DNA of 5,682 bases. It comes from Frankia sp. (GTDB taxonomy: Bacteria; Actinomycetota; Actinomycetes; Frankiales; Frankiaceae). Within the stretch, counting starts at the first letter, position 1. Each line of letters starts with the position of its first letter. Where the stretch lies: positions 1-5,682 of the forward strand of contig JADGHD010000352.1 of assembly GCA_019689615.1 (NCBI GenBank). Reading direction: 5' to 3'. The position numbers were made by a program, and so were the translations under genes. This document shows, one piece after another, positions 1 to 4,220 of this stretch. The notes beneath the pieces are model-generated. The model saw only the letters and a list, made by a program, of their open reading frames with translations, did no database searches and was not told where the DNA came from.

Positions 1-224
1 TATCCAGGCCGTCCTCAGTACGCGCACCCCGCCGCTCACGGCCGGGGTGCGGCGGGCCCGCGGTTGTCGTCGCCCCAGCCCGGCTCGCCGCCGGATCGCG
101 GCCGGGCCGCGTCACTGCCGCCGACGCCGTCCACCGCCGCGGTTCGCGCCGTTCCCCTGCCCGCGCCCACGGCCGCGCCTGACGCGGGCCCGCCGCCGTC
201 ACGACCCCCGGGAGGGACCATCGC
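1..224. other. Upstream region of the monooxygenase gene, no convincing gene
   Basis: No frame here looks like a real protein; the open frames read as Arg/Pro/Ala-rich low-complexity sequence typical of stop-poor GC-rich DNA. The region holds two perfect hairpins (23-51 and 97-111) and, at its end, a GGGAGGG ribosome binding site (210-216) for the gene starting at 225. No clear -35/-10 pair was found. A GTG on the - strand at 37-39 could start a divergent gene leaving the window, but too few codons remain to judge. Confidence 0.4.
23..51. other. GC-rich inverted repeat, possible terminator
   Basis: A perfect 9-bp stem (23-31 with 43-51; arm CGCACCCCG) encloses an 11-nt loop. A second perfect hairpin lies at 97-111 (CGCGGC, loop CGG, GCCGCG). 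There is no T-run, which is common for actinobacterial terminators. It could end a gene lying left of the window or be part of the leader of the monooxygenase gene at 225. Short dyads also arise by chance at this base composition, so the function is unproven. Confidence 0.3.
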
Positions 225-1361
225 ATGGCCACCACCCCGCTCGCCGTCCTCGACCTGGTACCGATCTCGTCCGGGTCGAGCGCCGCGCAGGCGCTGCGCA
301 ACACGATCGACCTGGCCCAGGAGGCCGAACGCCTCGGCTACGCCCGCTACTGGTTCGCCGAGCACCACCTCAACCCCGGCGTCGCCGGCACCTCCCCCGC
401 GGTCGTCCTCGCGCTGACCGCCTCGGCGACCTCGACGATGCGGATCGGCTCCGGCGGCGTGCAGCTCGGCCACCGCACGGCGCTGGCGACCGTCGAGGAG
501 TTCGGCCTGATCGACGCGCTCCACCCCGGGCGCCTGGACCTGGGCATCGGCCGCTCCGGCGGCCCCAGCAGCAGGCGGGTGCCCACCCGCGCCGAGGCAG
601 CGGCCGAGCGCGCCGGCCGCGGGCCGCGGTACACCCCGAACGGCCTGCTGATCCCGCCGCCGTTCGGCTACGAGCACCTGCTGACGTCGCCGCGCTTCGC
701 GCTCCAGCGCGACCTGCTGAACCTCCCCGGGGCCCGGCCGGCGGACTTCGCCGGGCAGGTCGGCGACATCCTCGCCCTTCTCGCCGGCACCTACCGCTCG
801 CCAGCGGGCGAGCAGGCCCACGTCGTGCCGGGCGAGGGCGCGCGGGTGCAGGTCTGGATCCTGGGCAGCAGCGCCGGCGAGAGCGCCGCGGCCGCCGGCG
901 AGCGCGGGCTGCGGTTCGCCGCGAACTACCACGTCAGCCCGGCCACCGTGCTGGAGGCGGCCGAGGCCTACCGCGCGTCGTTCCGCCCGTCGGCCGAACT
1001 CGCCGAGCCCTACGTCGCCGTGTCGGCGGACGTCGTCGTCGCCGAGGACGACGCCACGGCACGCGAGCTGGCCACCGGCTACGGCCTGTGGGTGCGCAGC
1101 ATCCGCACCGGCGAGGGCGCCATCCCGTTCCCGTCCCCCGCCGAGGCCCGCCGGCACGTCTGGACCGACGCCGACCGGGCCCTCGTCGCCGACCGCGTCG
1201 ACACCCAGTTCGTCGGCTCGCCCAGCCGGGTCGCCGACCAGCTCGAACGGCTACGCGACGCCACCGGCGCCGACGAGCTGATCATCACGACCATCACCCA
1301 CGACCACGCCGACCGGGTCCACTCCTACCGCCTGCTCATGCAGGAATGGGCCAAGCGGTGA
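225..1361 (+). CDS. LLM-class flavin-dependent oxidoreductase, MsnO8/YhbW-like
   Basis: This is a 378-residue luciferase-like monooxygenase (Bac_luciferase superfamily, a TIM barrel using reduced FMN or F420), closest by pattern to the 'luciferase family oxidoreductase, group 1' (MsnO8, E. coli YhbW). Family signatures visible in order are VLDLVPISSGSSAAQALRNT (8-27), RYWFAEHH (41-48), RIGSGGVQL (73-81), EEFGLIDALHPGRLDLGIGR (91-110), the flavin-phosphate strand VWILGSSAGES (210-220) and a C-terminal FVGSP...ELIITT segment (329-356). No signal peptide is seen, so it is probably cytosolic. The protein is longer than the usual ~330-residue members because of an extra stretch around 112-172. The ATG at 225 follows GGGAGGG with a spacing of 8 nt, and homology begins at about residue 5, so the start is firm. 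The substrate cannot be told. It leads a same-strand group with a half-length relative and a nitroreductase. Confidence 0.93.
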   Translation: MATTPLAVLDLVPISSGSSAAQALRNTIDLAQEAERLGYARYWFAEHHLNPGVAGTSPAVVLALTASATSTMRIGSGGVQLGHRTALATVEEFGLIDALHPGRLDLGIGRSGGPSSRRVPTRAEAAAERAGRGPRYTPNGLLIPPPFGYEHLLTSPRFALQRDLLNLPGARPADFAGQVGDILALLAGTYRSPAGEQAHVVPGEGARVQVWILGSSAGESAAAAGERGLRFAANYHVSPATVLEAAEAYRASFRPSAELAEPYVAVSADVVVAEDDATARELATGYGLWVRSIRTGEGAIPFPSPAEARRHVWTDADRALVADRVDTQFVGSPSRVADQLERLRDATGADELIITTITHDHADRVHSYRLLMQEWAKR

Positions 1362-1391
1362 GCGCCGGCGTTCGACGACCGTCCCGCGGCT

Positions 1392-1421
1392 GGCCGCCGT
1401 CGACGCGCACGCGCGGCGGCC
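1392..1421 (+). other. Intergenic hairpin between the two monooxygenase-family genes
   Basis: A perfect 8-bp inverted repeat (GGCCGCCG at 1392-1399, CGGCGGCC at 1414-1421) with a 14-nt loop lies 30 nt after the stop of the first gene and 12 nt before the ribosome binding site of the second. It could act as an attenuator or RNA processing/stability element that lowers expression of the downstream half-length gene. It has no T-run and could be chance. Confidence 0.3.
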
Positions 1422-1432
1422 CTGACCGGACC

Positions 1433-1440
1433 GAAAGGAA
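1433..1440 (+). promoter_or_regulatory. Ribosome binding site of the half-length monooxygenase gene
   Basis: GAAAGGAA sits 8 nt before the ATG at 1449. This matters because it supports the short protein as a real translation unit with its own start, and not a leftover of a longer frame. Confidence 0.65.
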
Positions 1441-1448
1441 CTCCTGCC

Positions 1449-2153
1449 ATGGCGTTCGACGAGGCCGCGGACTTCATCGAGGTGGCCCGCCGGCTCTGGG
1501 ACAGCTGGGAGGACGACGCCGAGATCCGCGACGTCGCGACCGGCCGGTTCATCGACCGGGAGAAGCTGCACTACATCGACTTCGTCGGCCGCTGGTTCAG
1601 CGTCCGCGGCCCGTCGATCGTGCCCCGGCCCCCGCAGGGCCAGCCCGTGGTCGCGGTGCTCGCGCACGCCACCGTCCCGTACCGGCTGGGCGCGCGGGCC
1701 GCCGACATCGTCTTCGTGACCCCGCGCGACGCCGCCGGCGCCGCCGAGATCGTCGGCGAGGTGCGCCACGAGCAGGCGACCGCCGGCCGGGCCGACGAGA
1801 CCGTGCACGTCTTCGGCGACCTCGTCGTCTTCCTCGACTCCTCGGCCGCCGCTGCCCGGGAGCGCCTGGCCCGGCTCGACGACGTCGCGGGCGAGCCGCT
1901 GCGCTCCGACGCGTCCGTGTTCGTCGGCACCCCGGCCGAGCTCGCAGACCTGCTGCTGGCCTGGCGGTCGGCCGGCCTGTCCGGCTTCCGGCTGCGCCCG
2001 GGCGCGATCCCGCACGACCTCGTCGCGATCACCAGGGGCCTGGCGCCCGAGCTCGCCGCCCGCGGGGCCTTCCGCCGTCGCTACGAGGCCGGCACGCTGC
2101 GTGGCCTGCTCGGCCTGCCCAGGCCGGCCAGCCGTTACGCCGCCACGAGCTGA
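1449..2153 (+). CDS. Half-length LLM flavin monooxygenase homologue (C-terminal half of NtaA/SnaA/DmoA type)
   Basis: The 234 residues match only the C-terminal half of NtaA/SnaA/DmoA-type FMN-dependent monooxygenases (usually about 430-450 residues). Visible family marks are ARRLWDSWEDDAEI (13-26), GRFIDREKLHYIDFVGRWFSV (33-52 region), RGPSIVPRPPQGQPVV (53-68), the VGTPAELADLL segment (159-169), GLSGFRLRPGAIPHDL (176-191) and the typical ending YEAGTLRGLLGLPRPASRYA (212-231). The first ~190 residues of the family, holding barrel strands 1-4, are absent and not found elsewhere in the window. The loop after PPQGQPVV, normally like QAGxSxxG and contacting the flavin phosphate, here reads VLAHATVPYRLGAR, so ordinary FMN binding is doubtful. 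The frame is intact, with a good ribosome binding site, so it looks like a maintained short protein and not a decaying fragment. The role is unknown; it may partner another flavoprotein. The alternative is a gene truncated by an old deletion. Confidence 0.85.
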   Translation: MAFDEAADFIEVARRLWDSWEDDAEIRDVATGRFIDREKLHYIDFVGRWFSVRGPSIVPRPPQGQPVVAVLAHATVPYRLGARAADIVFVTPRDAAGAAEIVGEVRHEQATAGRADETVHVFGDLVVFLDSSAAAARERLARLDDVAGEPLRSDASVFVGTPAELADLLLAWRSAGLSGFRLRPGAIPHDLVAITRGLAPELAARGAFRRRYEAGTLRGLLGLPRPASRYAATS

Positions 2154-2173
2154 CGCCGCTATCGGGCCGGCGC

Positions 2174-2205
2174 GGCCAGCCACCGGGCGAGCGGCCTCGC
2201 TGGCC
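2174..2205 (+). terminator. Possible terminator after the half-length monooxygenase gene
   Basis: A perfect 7-bp inverted repeat (GGCCAGC at 2174-2180, GCTGGCC at 2199-2205) begins 20 nt after the stop codon. Inside it, GCGAG (2187-2191) and CTCGC (2196-2200) form a competing 5-bp stem with a CGGC loop. The 8-nt direct repeat GCCACCGG (2179-2186, 2203-2210) overlaps it. There is no T-run. Its place between the gene end and a likely promoter at 2234 supports termination, which would separate the nitroreductase from the upstream transcript. Confidence 0.4.
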
Positions 2206-2231
2206 ACCGGCGGGCCCGCTGGCTCCGGTCG

Positions 2232-2266
2232 GATTGACCCCGACGTCAACATTGAGAGAGGTTTGG
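2232..2266 (+). promoter_or_regulatory. Possible promoter/operator of the nitroreductase gene
   Basis: This is an island of roughly 48% G+C in DNA of about 75%. It contains TTGACC (2234-2239), a good -35 candidate. TTGAC (2234-2238) and GTCAA (2245-2249) form an inverted repeat, and TCAA-CA-TTGA (2246-2255) is a perfect second dyad, giving three spaced TTGA/TCAA half-sites that could bind a dimeric repressor. The expected -10 place (about 2257-2263, AGAGGTT) is only a weak match, so the start point is uncertain. It lies about 60 nt upstream of the ribosome binding site. Confidence 0.4.
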
Positions 2267-2310
2267 GGAGCGCCCGGCCGCGGCGCGTCGAGCAGGCCGG
2301 CGACGAGGTC

Positions 2311-2316
2311 GAGGAG
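2311..2316 (+). promoter_or_regulatory. Ribosome binding site that fixes the nitroreductase start
   Basis: GAGGAG ends 7 nt before the ATG at 2324. This decides the start, because the same frame is open without a stop all the way back to the left edge of the window and so gives no in-frame stop to limit the gene. Confidence 0.75.
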
Positions 2317-2323
2317 ATTCCGG

Positions 2324-2998
2324 ATGTCCGCAGCGGACTCGCGGCGGGATGCCGCCGCGCCCAGCATCGATCTACGGGAGGCGATGCGCACCGCCCGGTC
2401 CCTGCGCCGCTTCCGCGAGGAGCCGGTGCCGGACGAGGTACTGGCGCGCTGCCTGGAGGCCGCCACCTGGGCGCCGTCCGGGTCCAACGCCCAGCCGTGG
2501 CGGTTCGTCGTGCTGCGCTCGCCCGAGGCCCGCGCGGTGCTCGGCCCGGCGTTCCGCAAGGGCTGGAACTGGGTGTGCACCAGCATCTACGGCTACGAGA
2601 ACCCGCGCCCCGACCCCGAGGACAACTCGCCGCGGGCCCGGATGATGCGCACGATGCTGCACCTGGTCGACAACTTCGAGAAGGTGCCGGCGTACGTGCT
2701 GTTCTGCATCCGGCCCACCGGCTTCGTCGACGAGTTCCTCGAGGGCGGCTCGATCTTCCCGGCCATGCAGAACTTCCTGCTGGCCGCCCGCGCCGAGGGC
2801 CTGGGCACCGTCCCCAGCACCTGGTTCGTCTTCGCGGAGAAGGAGCTGCGCGAGATCGTGGGCATCCCGGACGACTGGCGGATCGCCGGCCTGGTCGCCG
2901 TCGGCTGGCCCGAGGGCCGCCACGGCCAGGTCCGCCGCCGCCCACTGAGCGCCGTGAGCGCCCTCGACGCCTGGAACCAGCCCTTCATCCAGGACTGA
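2324..2998 (+). CDS. Nitroreductase family protein
   Basis: A 224-residue member of the nitroreductase family: FMN-containing, usually dimeric enzymes that use NAD(P)H to reduce nitro groups, quinones, flavins or activated double bonds. The FMN-contact motif RSLRRF (25-30) is followed by EEPVPDEVLARCLEAATWAP (32-51) and SGSNAQPWRF (52-61). The second flavin-binding region is GGSIFPAMQNFLLAARAEGLG (141-161), then the helix KELREIVGIPDDW (173-185) and the closing strand AGLVAVGWPEG (188-198). An insert rich in charged residues (about 80-120, with GWNW and YENPRPDPED) would lie near the active site and vary with substrate. Length is normal and no signal peptide is seen. The ATG at 2324 was chosen because of GAGGAG 7 nt upstream and because homology starts near residue 15. 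It may supply reduced flavin to the monooxygenases upstream or act on the same compound; this is inference from position. Confidence 0.92.
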   Translation: MSAADSRRDAAAPSIDLREAMRTARSLRRFREEPVPDEVLARCLEAATWAPSGSNAQPWRFVVLRSPEARAVLGPAFRKGWNWVCTSIYGYENPRPDPEDNSPRARMMRTMLHLVDNFEKVPAYVLFCIRPTGFVDEFLEGGSIFPAMQNFLLAARAEGLGTVPSTWFVFAEKELREIVGIPDDWRIAGLVAVGWPEGRHGQVRRRPLSAVSALDAWNQPFIQD

Positions 2999-3002
2999 CC
3001 AC

Positions 3003-3034
3003 GCCAGCGCCGCTGGCCGAGGGAAGACGGCCAG
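3003..3034 (+). terminator. Terminator-like overlapping hairpins after the nitroreductase gene
   Basis: Five bases after the stop, GCCAGC (3003-3008) pairs with GCTGGC (3012-3017) around a 3-nt loop. The same right arm can instead pair further on: CTGGCCG (3013-3019) with CGGCCAG (3028-3034) around an 8-nt loop. The two stems exclude each other. There is no T-run. The position just after a gene end, facing a convergent gene, supports a terminator. Confidence 0.5.
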
Positions 3035-3157
3035 GCCGCGAGCGGGACCGCGCAGGAGCCCGGTTCGGGCCCGCGCCGGCGGGCGGCGCCGCCATCGGGG
3101 GCCCGGCTGGGCCGACGGGCTCGCTAGCGGCCCGGACCTCGTGGCGCGCGGCACGCA

Positions 3158-3202
3158 GCCCGGGGCCGGCGCCAGCGGTGCTGGGCGGGCCGGGCCCCGG
3201 GC
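3158..3202 (-). terminator. Strong hairpin terminator after the DUF4232 gene
   Basis: GCCCGGGGCCGGC (3158-3170) pairs with 3189-3202 over 13 bp with one bulged G. Inside the loop, CCAGC (3172-3176) pairs with GCTGG (3180-3184) around GGT, making an almost continuous hairpin of 45 nt. It lies 28 nt past the DUF4232 stop and forms equally on either strand, so it could stop transcription from both converging genes. No T-run follows it, as is usual in high-GC actinomycetes. Confidence 0.6.
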
Positions 3203-3230
3203 CGACGTGACCACGGCGACCCGCCGCGCG

Positions 3231-3917
3231 CTAGCGGGTCAACGGTCCGACGCTGAGCTGGCGGACCCACGGCCAGCTACAGGCCTGCGCATCCGCGAGC
3301 GGCACCACCATCGGGTGCCAGACGCCAGGCGGGCTGATCCGCAGGCCGCTCGCCGGCCGGTAGGTGCCGGGCTGGTCGCAGCCCTGCTGGATGCCGGCCT
3401 GGACGTAGCGGACGACGAACGTGGCCTGCCTGCCGGGCGCGATCGTCACCGGCTGCGCCGGGCCGTCGGTGCGGGTCGCGAACCCGCCGATCTGCCGGCC
3501 GTCGCGGTCGACGAACGCGACCGTCGGGTAGCCGCGTACCCAGCAGGACCGCTGGCCGATGTTGCGGTACCCGATCGTGAGGTACACGCTGCCGGCGGCG
3601 CCCTCCGTGTCGAGCAGGACCGGGCGCAGCCGGGCGGGGGGACAGGGCGGGTTGACCGGAGCCGACGGCCGCGGCGGCGGGCGCATCTGCCGGGCTGCCG
3701 GCGGTGTCTGCTGGCCGGCCGGCGGTGTCTGCTGGGCCGCGGGCGCGGACTGCTGGGCGGCCGGCGGGCTCGGCGGCGGCCCGCCTGGTGGCGCCGCCCG
3801 CTGCGGTCCTGGTGGCGCCGGTGGCCCGGTGGTCGGAGCGGCCGTCGCCCCCATCGTGGTGAGGCAGACGACGGCCGCAGACGCGGCGGCCAGCGCCGCC
3901 CGAGTGATCCTGCGCAT
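3231..3917 (-). CDS. Secreted DUF4232 domain protein with Pro/Gln-rich repeat linker
   Basis: A 228-residue exported protein. Residues 1-26 form a signal peptide: MRRITR, a hydrophobic stretch, then ATA before a likely cleavage after A26. C18 is not in a proper lipobox (AVVC), so it is probably not a lipoprotein. Residues 27-91 are a disordered Pro/Ala/Gln linker holding four copies of a 7-residue repeat, PAAQQSA, PAAQQTP, PAGQQTP and PAARQMR (52-79). Residues 92-228 match DUF4232, an actinobacterial extracellular beta-sandwich-like domain of unknown function, with GAAGSVYLTIGYRNIG (106-121), CWVRGYPTVAFVDRDGRQIG (125-144) and APGRQATFVV (160-169). The mature domain has four cysteines (C92, C125, C180, C213), enough for two disulfides. 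The ATG at 3917 follows AAGGGAGGA (3922-3930), a strong ribosome binding site. The gene converges with the nitroreductase gene and is separated by 303 bases from the membrane gene upstream, so it likely has its own promoter. Confidence 0.9.
   Translation of the reverse strand: MRRITRAALAAASAAVVCLTTMGATAAPTTGPPAPPGPQRAAPPGGPPPSPPAAQQSAPAAQQTPPAGQQTPPAARQMRPPPRPSAPVNPPCPPARLRPVLLDTEGAAGSVYLTIGYRNIGQRSCWVRGYPTVAFVDRDGRQIGGFATRTDGPAQPVTIAPGRQATFVVRYVQAGIQQGCDQPGTYRPASGLRISPPGVWHPMVVPLADAQACSWPWVRQLSVGPLTR
3681..3764 (-). repeat. Four-copy 21-bp tandem repeat within the DUF4232 gene
   Basis: Four imperfect 21-bp units encode the consensus PAAQQTP in the linker between signal peptide and domain. 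The two middle units are closest to each other (PAAQQTP, PAGQQTP); the outer units diverge in their last residues. In-frame length lets copies be gained or lost without breaking the protein, so the linker length probably varies between strains. Confidence 0.75.
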
Positions 3918-3976
3918 GGCGTCCTCCCTTCACGGCAGGACGGGCCGCCGACGCGGCCAGGGTCCCGCCGTCCGGT

Positions 3977-3994
3977 GGCCCGGTTACCCGGGCC
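3977..3994 (-). promoter_or_regulatory. Perfect hairpin upstream of the DUF4232 start
   Basis: GGCCCGG (3977-3983) and CCGGGCC (3988-3994) form a 7-bp stem with a TTAC loop, 60 nt upstream of the DUF4232 start codon. It may lie in the 5' leader, or be an operator if the promoter is close. The function is not shown by sequence alone. Confidence 0.25.
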
Positions 3995-4194
3995 CGCCTG
4001 CGGACGGGTTCTGCCCGCCACCAAGGAGCGACGAACACACAGAGTGACGACGCCGGCGGACAGCGGGCGCGTAACCCCCTGCACCGGGTGAGCGGGCCGG
4101 ACCCGTCCGGTCAGTGACGACCACCCGCGAGCGACTCCAGCCGCTACCAGCCGCCACGCAGGCACGCGGACTGCCCGCTGCGGCCCGTCGACCA

Positions 4195-4208
4195 GCCAGC
4201 CGGCTGGC
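4195..4208 (-). terminator. Palindrome after the membrane protein gene, weak terminator candidate
   Basis: GCCAGCCGGCTGGC is a perfect 14-bp palindrome 12 nt past the stop of the membrane gene. As RNA it can only form a 5-bp stem with a CCGG loop. Nearby GCCACGC (4153-4159) and GCGTGGC (4207-4213) are a wider 7-bp inverted pair that overlaps it. The position suits transcription end or 3' processing, but the structure is modest and there is no T-run. Confidence 0.3.
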
Positions 4209-4220
4209 GTGGCAGGGCTG

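Larger units (their letters stand above)
3918..4220. other. 303-base intergenic region with several dyads, no gene seen
   Basis: The region lies between the end of the membrane gene (4221) and the start of the DUF4232 gene (3917), both read on the - strand. It holds the DUF4232 ribosome binding site (3922-3930), a perfect dyad GGCCGC-CGAC-GCGGCC (3943-3958), a perfect 7-bp hairpin around TTAC (3977-3994), a less GC-rich patch (about 4020-4050), a 9-bp direct repeat AGTGACGAC (4043-4051 and 4113-4121), the dyad CCGGAC-CC-GTCCGG (4097-4110) and a 14-bp palindrome near the membrane gene end. A promoter for DUF4232 should be here, but no clear -35/-10 pair can be named. Reading frames here are short and unconvincing. 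Confidence 0.5.

Noticed and set aside
36..1157. Long - strand frame opposite the first monooxygenase gene.
   Set aside because: Gly/Ala/Arg-rich shadow of the real gene, with no recognisable family and no ribosome binding site.
1251..2945. Long - strand frame opposite the half-length monooxygenase and nitroreductase genes.
   Set aside because: Low-complexity composition, spans two confident + strand genes and their gap, and matches no known family.
2..2998. One + strand frame free of stops for almost 3 kb, ending in the nitroreductase, suggesting a giant fusion protein.
   Set aside because: Before 2324 it reads as Arg/Pro/Ala-rich low-complexity sequence overlapping two well-recognised genes in another frame. 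Only the last 224 codons look like a protein and they have their own ribosome binding site. Lack of stops is expected at this base composition.
3890..3917. Reading C18 of the DUF4232 protein as a lipoprotein cysteine.
   Set aside because: The residue before it is Val (AVVC), whereas a lipobox needs Gly, Ala or Ser there; an ATA cleavage site follows at 24-26.
4044..4091. Short + strand reading frame (GTG at 4044, 15 codons) preceded by AAGGAG at 4023-4028.
   Set aside because: Spacing to the GTG is too long (about 15 nt), the product is tiny, and it lies in the leader region of a - strand gene.
3141..4091. + strand frame opposite the DUF4232 gene.
   Set aside because: Arg/Gly-rich shadow of a gene with clear signal peptide, domain and ribosome binding site on the other strand.
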